Shown in pieces: positions 1 through 12,770 of a stretch of 64,000 bases of DNA. Every line of letters begins with the position of its first letter. Positions within the stretch are counted from its first letter, which is position 1. Under the pieces are notes generated by a model that ran no database searches, had not been told where the DNA came from, and saw only the letters and a program-made list of their open reading frames with translations. The position numbers and the translations under genes were made by a program. The DNA is taken from positions 10,260,227 through 10,324,226 of the forward strand of contig OY992501.1 in the NCBI GenBank assembly GCA_963921215.1, in the 5' to 3' direction. This DNA is from Scoparia ambigualis (taxonomy: Eukaryota; Arthropoda; Insecta; Lepidoptera; Crambidae).

Positions 1-168
1 TATAGCTGCCAATATGGAGTGCTTGTCATTAGTAAGACGGGGTGCAGCTTTCAAGGAGATGGAAAGGAAGCCGTGATCACATCGGACTATGCTGGTGTTT
101 GCAAGAAGACCTCCGTGATCAAGGACTTACTAAATTGTAAGTTAAGAGGACTTCCTGGAGTTTTCTGA
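1..168 (+). CDS. Possible last-exon fragment of a plus-strand gene cut by the window edge
   Basis: Frame 1 is open from base 1 to a TGA at 166-168 and reads as protein-like sequence (…GVLVISKTGCSFQGDGKEAV… then …KDLLNCKLRGLPGVF). The order hydrophobic strand, G-x-DG, then a Leu/Cys-rich stretch and L-x-G-x-P-x-x-F faintly recalls the end of a caspase large subunit, but the catalytic QACxG block does not follow in frame, so this is only a suggestion. A plus-strand AATAAA at 377-382 could end its transcript. If real, it would be transcribed towards rno (convergent). It could equally be a chance open frame or a decayed copy. Confidence 0.2.
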   Translation, partial: YSCQYGVLVISKTGCSFQGDGKEAVITSDYAGVCKKTSVIKDLLNCKLRGLPGVF

Positions 169-399
169 CAATGCACCTGAATCATTATCATACCCTCCTT
201 CATGAGACTCCAGAAGACAAAAGCAAGGTATTCAATCATCTTACAAGCACAATTCCTCCTGGCAACTATCAATGGTCTAATTCTAGATCGCCTACCAGAA
301 CGAAAAAAAACAAATTAAGAAAAATATACATAAATGATACACGACTATTTCTGAACTTACTTATCAATCTGAACAAAATAAATTTATGATTTTTCATCA

Positions 400-2400
400 T
401 TTAAAGAAAGGTGGGTACTTATTTAAAAAGTACACATTTAAATATTAGGTTATATGGTATGATTGATAATTCCAAGTCTAATTAACAAACATTGTATAAT
501 GGACCACAGCTCAAACAGATTATGATCAATTAATTGAATAAAAAATGGACAAGAATCAATTCGAACCTACCAATTGATTTCATTACGCCACATCTTTCAA
601 AGTGTTTATCCTCATACTTAAATCATATTTGAAAATTATTATTATCATAAATAGTCATTCCGGTATATAAATAAGTAATAAATAAATAGTAACAAAGCTT
701 TCTTGGGTCAAAATTCGACGTAATAGCAAAACTATGTAGGTATATTTTTATGCAATTTAAAATAACAAAATTAATGAATTATATATTTGCATTCTCCTAG
801 ATATTTAATATTTTTTTAATGTCTATGTCTACAGCTGATAAAGGAATGAAGTAAACAATTTGTAAATTGCGTCTAGCTTGACTTCGTTTAGTATTAAAGT
901 TTAGTTTGACAAAACGTGAAATGTATATCATTACTAAATGCACAAGTGTGGAATATTTCACGTAATTGCTAACTCATGGGCCGGCTACGGAAACGTAAGC
1001 TACTCGCTACATTAATGTTAAGAGTATAAAAAAATACAAAAGTATAAAAAAACATTCGCTAACTAAAATATCCAAACTTATCCCACTAGACGCGTTTCAT
1101 TAAAAAAAAACGTGCAACTAAACACTGATTACGTCAATCGGAATGGACTGCTAACACTAGTGAATTTATTTACTGCCACAAACACACATAAGGCCAAAAA
1201 TATAAAATAATAGATGATTATTATTATTAATTTGTGAATCGCTGCACAATAAATAATTCTAGGTAACAGTAGGAGGAACTTAAGGCTATTGTCTTATTAT
1301 GTACTGTTTATCGAAGGTGTAAGACGTGCAACTATGTACTGCAAGTATCTACGCATAAAAAGCCCTAATATTTTTATTTGAGAGTTTATTTGCCAAATCA
1401 TCCCTTTCGCAACAGCTCATGAACTGGACAAATAGCCCGTATATGTTGTACCATTGGCATTGCTTTACATCGAGTTACTGTGTATGTACATTCACAAATT
1501 GTTCTTGCTTACAGGATCCTGTCCATAAATTATACAATGCTTGCTTTTGTGTCTCTACCTGTCATACTGAAACTTTTCAGATCAAGTTTTTTGTTTACTA
1601 TTAATTACATTTGCTTACATTTATAACACATTTAGTATATTGAATATCAAACGTGCCGATGTGCCGTCTTGATACACTGGCCTTAGTATAGGAAAGGTCG
1701 CTATTTACAATGGAGGAAAGTAAAGTTTGTGAGACATATTATGAACCTATACTTAACGAACATGCACTTAAAACTAACACACCCCGCCTACAGTCACACG
1801 ATCTTGGCTATGCGATGAGTATTTCCGAATATTGCACGATTATGTGTAAAAGTATATTTTTAAAATCAAATAAACCTCGAAATCAGTCATTAATAATTCA
1901 GTTAAATAATTCTTAACAAAGAGTTGTCTTAGTGATATGCACGAGATAAGTGAAAATGAATTACTACTAAAGTTGTGAAGATAAAAATTTCATGTCATTA
2001 AAACTGTTTCTAGTTATATTAGGAATGAATTGAAGTGATGAACGCTGATGTAGTTCTTTAAAAGTGCTATAAATGAATCATCTGACCGCTAAGTAGACAC
2101 TGCCTACATGCGAACAGTTTAATCACACTAATAAAGTCGACCCTACTATATACCACACTATAGTATAAAGCAAGTGTTGTAAACCAAGCAACTGCTCATT
2201 TGATATCAGATTAATTACAAAATTATGTGCATTGTTACTGCTTCGAAGTTAAGAATGTTGGGTGACAAACATAAAAGTATTGAATGCCTGCTTCCAGGGA
2301 GTAGTCTTATTATTCTTTAGTGAAATCAGAGTGTTGCATATTAACAATTAAATTGTATCCAAATGAATGATAAATGACTGGCTGACAGTAAGATTGGCTA
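400..2400. other. AT-rich intergenic stretch, no feature recognised
   Basis: No open frame longer than about 70 codons with protein-like composition, no clear repeat boundary and no RNA gene seen. It separates the possible plus-strand fragment at the left edge from the 3' end of rno. Confidence 0.5.
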
Positions 2401-2544
2401 AACACTTACTCATACATGTAACATTAACCATAGATGTATGCAATTATAAGAAATAGTCTTATGTACCCCATTTTAAACATTTTTATCCTAATTTACAATA
2501 TTTTTTTTAATTTTAAATAAATAAATATTTCCTTATGATAATGT

Positions 2545-3702
2545 TTTATTTCAAAATTTCGAAAAGTATTCCCATCAGTCTAGAGAGATATCTATAAGAT
2601 CAGATGATTAATATTCAATAATTTAATTTATGTGATAACCTGATAATGATAACACAAAGACAATAAAAAATATTCAATAAATAATTTAAAGGCTCTCAAT
2701 AAATAATTGATGAGTAAAGGAAGCACAGCTTCACTTACAATATAGTATTGCAATATTGGATTTTATATACACACAAAGATTTTTTTTCGGTGATCAGGAC
2801 CTACTGATTCCGACTAAGTAAATGATGGCCATTGCAATAATTCATTGCAATAATAATAGTAGTAACATGTTTTCTTTTCATAAATTAAATTTTGTATTTT
2901 TAATTAGTTAACCAAAATAATTTTAAATGTATTATGGTCTTCCGAGATTTTTATGAAGTGAAGAAGATAAGTCATTCAATCATTATTGAGAGGAGTAGGA
3001 TGACCATGATTTTAATACTCATACTTATTAACTTTACTTCCCAGACAAAAACGTAAAAAATGGAACGCTGACATGTAAGTTCTATTATTATTATTGCAAT
3101 GGCCATCATTTACTTAGTCGGAATCAGTAGGTCCTGATCACCGATAAAAAGTCTTCATGTATAAATACTTTTTTGTCAGTAACCATTATAAATAGAAGTG
3201 AAAACTCAATCACAACCAGCCACTATACTAAACACACCATATTGATTTACTGCATTTTATCTAACTCAATGGGGCACATTGAAGTTTCTCTAAGAATACA
3301 TATAATTTAGTAGTGTGATGTCCATGTGTGATCGTGAAGATTTTAGAAAATTATAATTACTTTAGTTCATAAATAAATCATGACAAAATTAATGAGATTC
3401 CACATGAGGCACAAAGTAAAACAGTAACATTAACAAAAATATATATTGCTATACTATTATTTAGATTTACTTGTGCATCACTCAATGCACAATAATTACA
3501 TACTTAGAATAACTTTAAGTTAATCATTGAGCTTTCCATTTATACAAATAAATAATATGTTAAACTTAGTTATGACGTTATTGTTATTATTATTTTTAAA
3601 ATATACAGACACTATCCATAAATTAGAGATACAACTATACAAGAGATTTTACGCACATACTAAATGAAATTGTATTGTTTAACAGCGCACGCGCGTTTTA
3701 TA
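2545..3702 (-). other. rno: Predicted 3' untranslated region of rno
   Basis: Downstream of the rno stop codon on the minus strand the first canonical AATAAA that I find is at 2550-2545, which would give a 3' UTR of about 1.15 kb. The extent is inference: variant signals (for example ATTAAA near 2900) could end the transcript earlier. The stretch contains a perfect 54-bp inverted repeat (2788-2841 / 3090-3143). Confidence 0.35.
2788..3143. mobile_element. MITE-like element with perfect 54-bp inverted arms
   Basis: Bases 2788-2841 and 3090-3143 are exact reverse complements (54 of 54), starting CGGTGATCAGGACC. Outside them the similarity continues imperfectly (AAGATTTTTTTT versus AAGACTTTTTAT). 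The 248-bp middle is AT-rich and has no coding capacity. Perfect arms imply a young insertion or arm conversion. It lies in the predicted rno 3' UTR and would fold into a long stem in the mRNA. Confidence 0.75.
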
Positions 3703-6700
3703 TCACCTCACTTCACAGTGTTTATTGACGGGGAGCGACAGCGGCGCAGAGGCGGGCCCGGGCTGCGGGGCGCCCTCGCCGCTCGCCTCCTTCATCACGT
3801 AGCTGGAGCCCTGGGAGCTACGCGCCAGTTTTAACCGGATCGGCGTCACTTTGGCTGTCCGTATCTTGCGCGTCGAGGACTCGGAGTAGGAGGGCGGGTC
3901 GATAGCGAGCGGGTCCGGCGCCGAGGGGTCGTACTCGAACGGGTCGACGGCCGACTCGGGCGGCGCGGCCGCGGAGCCCCCGCTCGACCCTGTGCGCTCC
4001 GGGGACGGCGTGGAGGGAGAGCCCTCCACCCCTTCTTCTTCCTTAGTACGCTTTATCTTTATTATCAGTTTTGTAGCACGTTCACTATCACTATTAACCA
4101 CTTGCAACTTTTCGGCTTTCTTATCCTTTTTCTTCTTACGCTTCTCACTTTTACTTGGCTTATGTTTCTTTGCTTTCTCAGTCTCCTCGAAATCGGCCAT
4201 CACCTGCTTCCTGTACTTCATACTCTCCCTTTTGAGATCTTCCAAGCTAGGCTTCGGTATACTGGTCAGGCGCTTTTTGGGCGGTCGGAACTGGAATCCC
4301 GACGGCTCTTCGTTGACCTGTTGGACGATGTTAGAGCCAATATTAGCGCCGATCTTTATCTTCAGTTTAGGAGCGACAGGAGAGGTTGCGTTCGGTCTAA
4401 TCGGTTTCGTGGAAATGCGACCTCGCCGCTTGAACGACTGATTCGCACTGCTAGCAAAGCTGGACAACTTGACGTCGTCGGCCGGGTCAGCCTCGTCGTT
4501 CATGCTGACTTCTAGATGTCTCAGTTCTCTCGAGAGACCACTAGTAGTTTTGCGCTTTTTCTTCTCGACTGGTGTCTCGCTAAACTTGTAATCTTCTCTG
4601 GTGGGTATGCTGGTCATGGAGGCCACAGCCTTGGGAATGGTGATGACGGCGCGCGCCAGCGGCGGCGGCACGGCGGGCGGCGGCGCCATCCCCACCGTCG
4701 AGGCGTGATTCGGGTCGTCCATGTTCATATCTTGAGTCCAGTACTGACGCAACAACTCTTTCTTGCGCATACGTCGCAAGTTCGTGGATCCAGTCATCAT
4801 CGACGACGCGGTGGACGAACTGAACGGGTTAACGTTGGAATCGTGCACGGGCGCCGGCGGCTGCGGAGCCACCGGCTGGACACAACTGGCTGAATAGTTT
4901 GCATCTAAGAACGGACCCTTTATTTTTACTTTCAACTGATTTCGTGAATCTGATAATGATACTTTCGGTAGCTGAGGAATAAATGTCTCTTTTGGAGGTT
5001 CTTTAGGTTCGGTTATTATCGCGGGTGGAGGAGAACCCGGTCGCGGCTTGCTTGCCATTAAAGCACTATGTAACTGTTTCTCAATTTCTTCGTCAATGTC
5101 TACTAATTGTTGATCAGCTGTGCCGAACTCTATTAGATGGCTGTGGTAAGCGTCACCGGCGACAGGAACTGGATTTTCGAAGGAATGGTATGTTCGCATG
5201 TCGACAGGCCCTGGCAGAACCGGTTGAACGTTAGAAAAGCCGGGACCTTTGCCTGTGGGAGAAGATGTTCGTTCTGAGGGAGGAGGTGATGTTTTCGTGT
5301 CTTTCTCGATAGTCGGCGTCCTCTTGCTCGCTTGTGGAGGACTGATAACACGTGGCGATTGTGATGCATCTTTATAAGAATGCTCAGACTTTCGATCATC
5401 TCTTATATCAACAGACTTTCGTCTCTCTCGCAAAGCTTTGAGATCCACGCCATCGTTAGCTATTTCTTCATCAAAGTCATATACTGTGCCAACCAGTTTG
5501 TTTTGAATCGAGTTACCCATGTAATCTACATGGTAACCATGAATACCTTGACCTCTACTCTTAGAGCGACCTCGTCCCCTTTGGCTTCGATTGCTCCTAT
5601 TACTCGGACGTTTGGTACCTTTTGGAGCGTCACTTTGTTTTGGAGAAGATGATACTCCAGGACTTTTACCTGGCGATTTGCCCGGAAACTTTGGTGTTGA
5701 TTTCGGCGGTTTTGGAGGGGACTTCACGTCTTGCGGTATTATACTAGACATTGTTTCATTACTATCGTTTGACATTTTAGTGGCGGCTCTTGTGCTGCTG
5801 GAGTCGTTGTACGAATCAACACTAATGCTTGGACTAGATACCACATGTATGGAATATTTATCACTGCAAGACATGTCCATATCATCGAGGGGCGAATCCG
5901 TTGGCTTCGGTGTTGGAGGAGCTATCATTGCAGTAGTGAGTGCAAGGTTCTGCGTCGAAGTCGTAAAGGCAGCACATAGTGGGAAAGGTTTGGGAATAAG
6001 AGATGTAGTGGTGAACGGTAAACCCGAAGAGTAAAGTCCTGGTGCAGGAGATGGTAACTGCAGTTGTGTGAAAGGCAGTGAACTCAAAAACGGCGATGCG
6101 TTCGGCGGATAAGCGCTGTACTGGTTCAAAGGGATAGCTGGCTCTACGGCACAAGAATAAGCCGGCAAAGGTGGATAGGGATCAATCTCAGGCATCACAT
6201 TACCTTGATGCGAGTCACAATTCATATGCGATTTCATTACATTCTTCTGTGAGCAAACAGAGCCTTCGGAATTCGTACTCGAAGCTGACGATCTTCGTGT
6301 GGTTATTTTGCTTTCTCTCCATTTGGAATCTTGACTAACATAGGGCGATGAAATAGTAGCACAATCAGAATGTATCATAGAATTGTTGTTTTCATAATTC
6401 TGATTATCTTGAGTCAATTCCTGATCATTACTGGTGATAGAATGATCGACAACAGATAACGGTTGGGAATCGTCACTTTGCTTAGACAACGATATTGTGT
6501 CTCCAACTTCCGAAATAGATTGAACATCAGATTTTACTGTGACAGGTTCCTTGACGTCGTCAGTGTATTGGATGTGATCATATTTCCTGTCATCAGGTTG
6601 TTCAATGTGCGGATCCATTTGGTTTACGGGTATTCCTGACCATTTCTCATTACTAGTCATAGGAACTGCTTGGTCATGGAAATCCTTATTATCTACCAAT

Positions 6701-9700
6701 GTGTCTCTTGGTGTCATTTCTGCTGTTTGGTACGTATGTGGTATATGATTCATGGGAACATGAGTTTCTTCATGTGGACTTCTCTTATCATGCAAATCAA
6801 GTGCAACTTCCTTATTTGTAGGAATTTCACGGTCGTGGTCACTTTCGATAGAATTCGATGCAACATTATTTTCGTCTTCTCTTTGGTCTTTCTCATCATT
6901 TTGAACCGATTCATCTTGAGCAGAATTCTCAGTTGGCACCTTCTTGGAGTTAAGTTGAAGGCGGAGTCTGTCAACTAAATTGAGTGTTTCCTGAACACCT
7001 TGCTCTTTAGAGTCTTCTTTGAAAAAGAATTCAGGATAAGAAGTAAATGGTTTCATAATATCTTCATGGTTAAATCCGTCATCCACGGCTAACATATCAA
7101 TATCGAAAATTTCTGTGTCTTTAGATTGAGGTGAAAAAATAGATCTGTTAGGAAATGGATTAGCCGCCGAAGGTATTTTAGCACTCTTTGAAATTTCTAC
7201 ACCTTGACCAACATGACTGGCATCTTGAGTAATATACTTCTTTTCAGTATCTAACATGGAACGTTTTCTTATATTTCTTGGTGTCGTATTATCCACATCA
7301 ATGGTCTCCAATGACATTGTTCTTGCATCCATTGGAGTCTTAGGAGATTTAATCATAGTGTTTTCGTTTAGATTAGCTTGTATTTTAGCAATCATTTTGA
7401 CGCTGCTTTTGTCAGCAGAATCTGAGTCCATTGATTTATCTTCAGTCATATATTTCTCAGGCCCACCTGGCTTTTCTACTGGTGGTGGATTAATATTAGG
7501 ACTTGGAGCTTTAGGTAGCCAGTGTTTATCGTTGTCTTGATATTCATCACGAATTGATAGCGGACTCTTCTTATCGACTTCAGGAGGAGGTTTTTCAATG
7601 TAGGTTGATTTCTTGACAGGCGCAACACTCTTTTTATCAGGTTTAGAAATATTTACAGGCTCATGCCGGCTTGGTCTCCTTTCCTTGGTCACAGGTTTCG
7701 CTGGCTCCTCCGAACGAGTTATGGTTTCTTTAGGTGGATCCTTCACACTCATTCTCCTGCTTAAAACACCTTTTTGTCGTACTTCGGTACTCTTCCTGGG
7801 GCTAGTTTTAGGTGGTGGTTCTATTTCAGGTATCTTTATTTTATCCTTGTCATCGTGATATACGCTTTGCCTTCTACTAAGCTTTGTACTCTTCGGTTTT
7901 ACGTCGGTGACAGGAGGGGGTTCAGGAGTCTCTATTTCATCCTTTATCTCCTTGTCCGCTTTCCGCTCCGAAGATGGAAGTTCACTGGGCTGGCTGCCCT
8001 CTTTGGGAGTTTTAATGGACACAGGGGTATAACTTGCCTCGTCTTTAGATGATTTTCTCGATCCGGCGTCAGACTTATAAGGCATATTTCCGCTTGTAGC
8101 AGTGCTTCTGGTCCGAGCACGCGTGGCAGCGCGCGCATCGGGTCGGCAAGGTTCCTCTCCTTCAATAAGCGGCGTGGATACCCCGCACTCGGGCCCCCGT
8201 TCGGAAGTTTTAAGCTTCTTGTCAGGGGCCTTGCGTGGGGACGTCTCTGTTGAAGTGCTTTTACCTTTGCGTCGTCTACGCGGCCGTTTCGGAGAGGGAC
8301 TGTCTGAGCCGGAACCTCTCGAGTCTTTAGAGCTGTCACCATCACTCGAGGCACTAGTCGATGACAATGGTCTTGACACCTTGTCGAGAAAGGGCAAGTC
8401 TACTGTCGGCCTAGTACCCGGCGGGGAAAACATTGACGGTTGCCTTACTGCGACAGGTTTGATCTCACGTGCTTTAGCTGTCGGTTTAATATCAGGTTTT
8501 TCCACTTCTTCTTCTGAGCTTGATGAGGATGAACAACTACTACTGCTTGATGAAGAGGAACTTGAGCTTTCTTTTGGACTTTCCTTCAAAGTAGGCTTTT
8601 TCACATCTTCCTTTCTAGGTGATAGTAGCTTGGGAGTTTCAGATTTGTCATGGTCTTTCTTCTTATCACTTTCAGTAATTTCCGCAACAGGTTTACTTCC
8701 CAACCCACTTTTGATATGTGCAGCTGCCTTTTTAGCTGCTTGTCTTTGCGGTACATAAGCAATAGTTTCCTTTTCCACATCTTTAGATGACTTCTTTCTG
8801 CCCACTTTAGCAGGGGTTGTAAAGGTAATTTCTTTTTCTTTTACCTCTTTACCTTTAGATTTTATTTTGGGTTTAGGTTTAGGTTCTTCAGGAGAACTTG
8901 ATTTTTCCACGCCCACTTCTTCCTTTTTAACGGCAGTTGTTGACCGCATATTTTCAGAGGCTTTCTTAGCAGCCTGTCGTTGTGGTACTATTAAATCAGT
9001 TGGATTATCTTTCTGTTTAGCAGATTTTGCAGTCTCTTTATTCTTCGCGTCATCATCAGATTCAGCTATTTTGATTGGTGGTTTCTTGTCTTTCTCCTTA
9101 TTAGAAGGCTTTCTTCCCCTTTTCTTAGGGGCAGGTTTGTCTTCTTCTTTTACCTTTTTCTCTGGTTGATCTGGTACAAATTCTTTCATAGCTGCTTTAG
9201 TTCTGGGCAGTTGTTGTTGGGAATCATTTCCACTTGGTGACTTCTCTGCTTTAATTTTTTCAGCTTTAACCTTTTCAGATTTAACTTTATTATTTTTGTC
9301 TTTGGCAGGTTTGACTTCTGATTTTAAATTAGACACTTCTTCACTACTGTCCGAATAGATGTCGACCGGGAATTTACTGTTTCTGGTTGATCTAATTGGC
9401 ATCAATTCATCGCTATCCGTACCAGATTGACCCAAGGTCCCAGCAGCCATTTCTTTCTCCATTTTTTGAAGTGTTTTACTACGAGATCTATCTTTTTTAG
9501 TTCTAGCACTAATAGCTTCATCTTCACTGCTGCTTTCAACTACAGCCTTAGACTGAGGTACTTTTTTCTTTTTTCTCTCAGGCTTTTTAGGTGATCTTTT
9601 TGGTTTAGTTTTCGGAGACACCTTTTTCTTTGGTGAATTGGGCTTCTTAACATCATCATCTGTACTGGAACCGATAGCTCTACCACGATATCTGCTAGAA

Positions 9701-10856
9701 CGACTTATTTCAGGTGCACTTTCTTCACTGGAAAGTCCACTGTACATACTCTCACTTCGCCGTGAACCATTAACATAATGCTTTTTATAAGGATTTGCAG
9801 TTTTCGAAGTTTTTACTAGTCCATTACGGTCTTTCTTCTTATCATCTCCAGATTCTGTAGGAGCAATACGCGCAAGTAATTCATCGAAATCATTTTTATG
9901 ATCAGTTGCATTTGGATGAGAATATAATTTGTCATAGATCGAAGGGCCGTGATTAGCTTCTATGATAGCAGCAAGATCTGGGCCCGTAATTGTTGGATCT
10001 GTCGATAAGACAGAAACTTGTTTGTGAAATGTTTGTTCTCGCATCCGGAAGAAAGAGCGAGAGAGTTTTTCCCTCCTGCTAACCATATAGCACAAATTCC
10101 GTACTCTCTCAAGGTCTTGTCTAAGTTGAACGAACATCTTCATTTTATCTAGGTCAGCTTGCTCCTGCCTGTGAGTAAGAAGTTCGCTGTCGTCTGATTT
10201 GGGTGGCAGCAAGGGCCGATTGTTCCCTGCTCGTCTCTTCATTTTCCAGTAATTATAGATGTACTGAATAGCATCTTGATCAACATCAAGAAGATGTGTA
10301 CTTATATCTTTGACATTGACGTGTCGGTCAAATTCTCTTTCAATTTCTTGCAAGCGAGCAGCACGCGCTTGGGTTTTCTCTTCAGAGGTCATATCTTTCC
10401 GACGCTTCTTCTTAACCTCTTCTTCCTCAGAACCAGAGCCAGAACATTTTTCCTTTTTAGAGTTTACACTATGTTTCTGGCAATACGATCGCAATTTTAC
10501 ACCGTCATCAGCATTTTCATCTTCAATAATTGCACGCATTTCGAGTCCATGTTTAAATGCACACGTTACGTGATAAGCAGTCTTACAAGTCTTTACAGAG
10601 CACTGAATGCATGCTCCTTTGCGTTCGCGACACAAAACACACACTAAGGACCAGCGCGACGCTGGTATTGACGATATTTTAGTTATAGGTTCCATTTTTT
10701 CAGCACAACCAATAGACACCTCGGGAATCCAAAGCACGCAACTGACGTGGGCCCATTTATGGCCGGAGGGAGTGCACTTCATAGCACCACCGAGGTTGGG
10801 ACACAGGACACAGGTCGGCCGCACACCATCGCCGCAGGGCCTGCACAGCCACTGCC
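3703..10856 (-). CDS. rno: rhinoceros (JADE-family PHD-finger protein), last and largest coding exon
   Basis: This 7154-nt exon encodes residues 258-2641 of the assembled 2641-residue protein and ends with TGA at 3705-3703. The acceptor is TTGCTTACAG at 10866-10857; the codon for Gly258 is split across the junction. It completes the first PHD finger (…QWLCRPC, Cys262/Cys265), then carries the extended PHD finger (Cys273-x2-Cys276 to …YCQKH386, with WAHVSCVLWIPEVSIG and YHVTCAFKHGLEM). The rest is a long, low-complexity, Lys/Ser/Pro-rich tail with an almost pure Ser run near residue 1010, two VPQRQAAKKA blocks, an Arg-rich GRGRSKSRGQG block followed by GYHVDYMGN, and MRKKELLRQYW. JADE proteins are nuclear chromatin-binding partners of HBO1-type acetyltransferases, and Drosophila rno restrains EGFR signalling in the eye. 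A single giant exon for the tail and a total length near Drosophila Rno's (about 3200) fit this family. Confidence 0.95.
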
Positions 10857-10939
10857 CTGTAAGCAATATAAATTTTTGATTAGATAATACGTAAAGCGAC
10901 GACTGGCTATTAGTTCAGCTGGTTGGTCATCGTACGTAC

Positions 10940-11129
10940 CGTCTGGAATGACAGTTATGCCGTAACATGCTTGGTGCACGCAAATATTACACGAGTCACA
11001 GAAAACCATTTCATTGCCATCTTCAGAGTCGGGCGACCGACAGACATCGCAGATGACGTTTTCATCATATTCAATGCCAAGGCCCTCTTCCGACTTCATA
11101 ATGGCTTGAATTTTGTCCCATGTTCGAAC
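10940..11129 (-). CDS. rno: rno exon encoding the first PHD finger
   Basis: Acceptor …GTTATAG before 11129, donor GTACGT after 10940; 190 nt, phase 0 to phase 1. It encodes residues 195-257 plus one base: VRTWDKIQAIMKSEEGLGIE, then the C4HC3 PHD finger CDVC (221/224), CDSC (238/241), H246 and C249, with the last two cysteines in the next exon. PHD fingers of this family bind the unmodified histone H3 tail. The next intron (10857-10939) is only 83 bp, in contrast to the 17.8-kb intron upstream. Confidence 0.95.
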
Positions 11130-11220
11130 CTATAACAATGAAAAATAATAGTAATTATTTTATATGCACAATCGTCCTGTCGCTTCTTACTCTAGAGAAA
11201 CTTCGTCGCATAGATTTCTT

Positions 11221-11330
11221 AGGGTGGATTCGACCAAACTGGAATAAGATTTACTCCGAGATTAGTCTATACAAATTCGGCGTTTAATCTAGGTATAAGA
11301 CCTTATTCCAGTTTGGTCGAATCCACCCTT
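11221..11330. mobile_element. 110-bp foldback MITE, copy 1
   Basis: Ends AGGGTGGATTCGACCAAACT and its reverse complement give arms of about 30 bp around a short loop. A 3-bp TTA flanks both sides if the element starts at GGGTGG, which fits PIF/Harbinger-type duplication. An inverted second copy lies at 22517-22627 in the same intron. Confidence 0.75.
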
Positions 11331-11503
11331 AAAGAAGCACAGGTGTTAAGTACGTGTACAGTGTTAAGCATGTTAAGCCGCTTGTTCTGGGGGAATCTCC
11401 TTTCATTCCATATATTACAACAGTAATATTAAGACTGACAACGATTTTAATCTGACAAAAGTTTGAATTCTGGTCACTTAACTATATTATTAAAATCGAT
11501 TAC

Positions 11504-12036
11504 CGAAATGTTTGTACGCGCATCACTTCAGAACGGCTGTACCTATTTGGCTAATTCTTTTTTGTTGTGTTTGTAATTGTCAAGACAAGGAATGTGAGAA
11601 AGAAAATGTTTAAAAAAAAACAGGGAAAATATTAAAAAATCTCCTTCAAAAGTGATTAAGCGAGTAATAATATAAGACAGCAAAGAGGATGTAAGTAATG
11701 AAAAAGAATGGAAGATATTAAAAAAATAATATTGAGAGAAGTGAGTGACTTTAGAATTGATAGCTTGACGTTATTGTTCAGTTTCGTAACCATGAATTTT
11801 AACTAAAAGTTTACACTACATTCAATGATTGCTATGCAGTACGAAGTTCCCCGAGACAGCTCGTAATCTATATAAATAAAAATCAATTGACACGAATGTA
11901 TGTTCGCGCATCAACTCAGAACGGCTGCACCTATTTGGGTAATTATTTTTTGTGGTGTTTGTAACAATAATTGTCGAGACAAGGTTTGAATAAGTTTTTT
12001 TTTTTACGTTCACGTGGAAGTCGGGCGGGCCGCTAG
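11504..12036. repeat. Two copies of a Helitron-like dispersed repeat
   Basis: Bases 11504-11600 and 11890-11985 are similar (…ACTCAGAACGGCTG..CCTATTTGG…). The second sits in a unit 11867-12036 that begins A|TCTATATAAATAAAA and ends GGGCCGCTAG|T, as expected for a non-autonomous Helitron (TC…CTAG between A and T). No stable terminal hairpin is obvious, so the class is tentative. The same GC-rich end recurs inverted at 25456-25490. Confidence 0.4.
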
Positions 12037-12499
12037 TAAATAATACATATAATTCGACTGTGTAGTATCTATTTCTTTCACGATACAGCATTACTTGACA
12101 TTGCTGTGTTCCGGTTTGAAGGTTACAAGATTCAGTGAAATAAACCGGGCATAAAAGCATAAAACCTAAATGTACAGGGTCGGCCACGCGCAAATAATAA
12201 CATTATTGGTGTTGCAAGCGTCCATGGGCTGCGGTGGCGGATTTCCATTTGGCAGACAGTGTCATTTTTTCAAAATCTAATAGTTTTTGTTGTTCTGATT
12301 ATCTCTTTGATTATCTCAATAATTACAAATGTCATACGATAATAATTAAATTAATATTTAAAACTAATGAAACCTAACTGATTGTATTAAAAATAAGAAA
12401 ACACAATTTAGATCTAAGTTTACCTATAATATAATTCTATTACAATTCATTTTCCTATAAAGCACAGTCCCAAGGGCAAAAGCCTCTAACAATGAATTT

Positions 12500-12770
12500 G
12501 TCGACCTCTTTGGTCAAGTGGTTTGTACACCGGTTTTCATGGTGTCGCCATCTCTGAGGTCCCGGGTTCGATGCCCGGTCGGGTCAATTTAGAAAATATT
12601 GCTTTTCTAATTTGTCTCGGGTCTGGGTGTTTTCTATGTATAATATGTATGTATTTAAGTATTTTAAGTATGTTTATCCATTGTCCAGTAACCATTTAAC
12701 GAGTTTCATAATGAAGCTACTCTTGGACTAGATAATTGGTGTGAGTGTAGGAAAGATTATTAGTTTTTAT
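12500..12770 (+). mobile_element. tRNA-derived SINE, copy 1
   Basis: A tRNA-like head contains an A box TGGTCAAGTGG (12511-12521) and a B box GGTTCGATGCC (12565-12575), followed by a tail with CTCGGGTCTGGGTGTTTTCT and GTATGTTTATCC. A minus-strand copy is at 42966-43165 and a tail-only copy at about 57705-57830. The head lacks a clean anticodon arm and is not a working tRNA. Confidence 0.75.

Noticed and set aside
10857..10866. TTG start of the long rno frame
   Set aside because: These bases are intron acceptor sequence (TTGCTTACAG). The exon starts at 10856 and translation starts at 33465.
3992..10879. Many plus-strand open frames of 70-218 codons opposite the rno exon
   Set aside because: They are antisense shadows of a long, Ser/Lys-rich coding exon; none has family-like motifs.
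12508..12595. Functional tRNA gene
   Set aside because: A and B boxes are present but the cloverleaf is poor and a SINE tail follows; two more copies share that tail.
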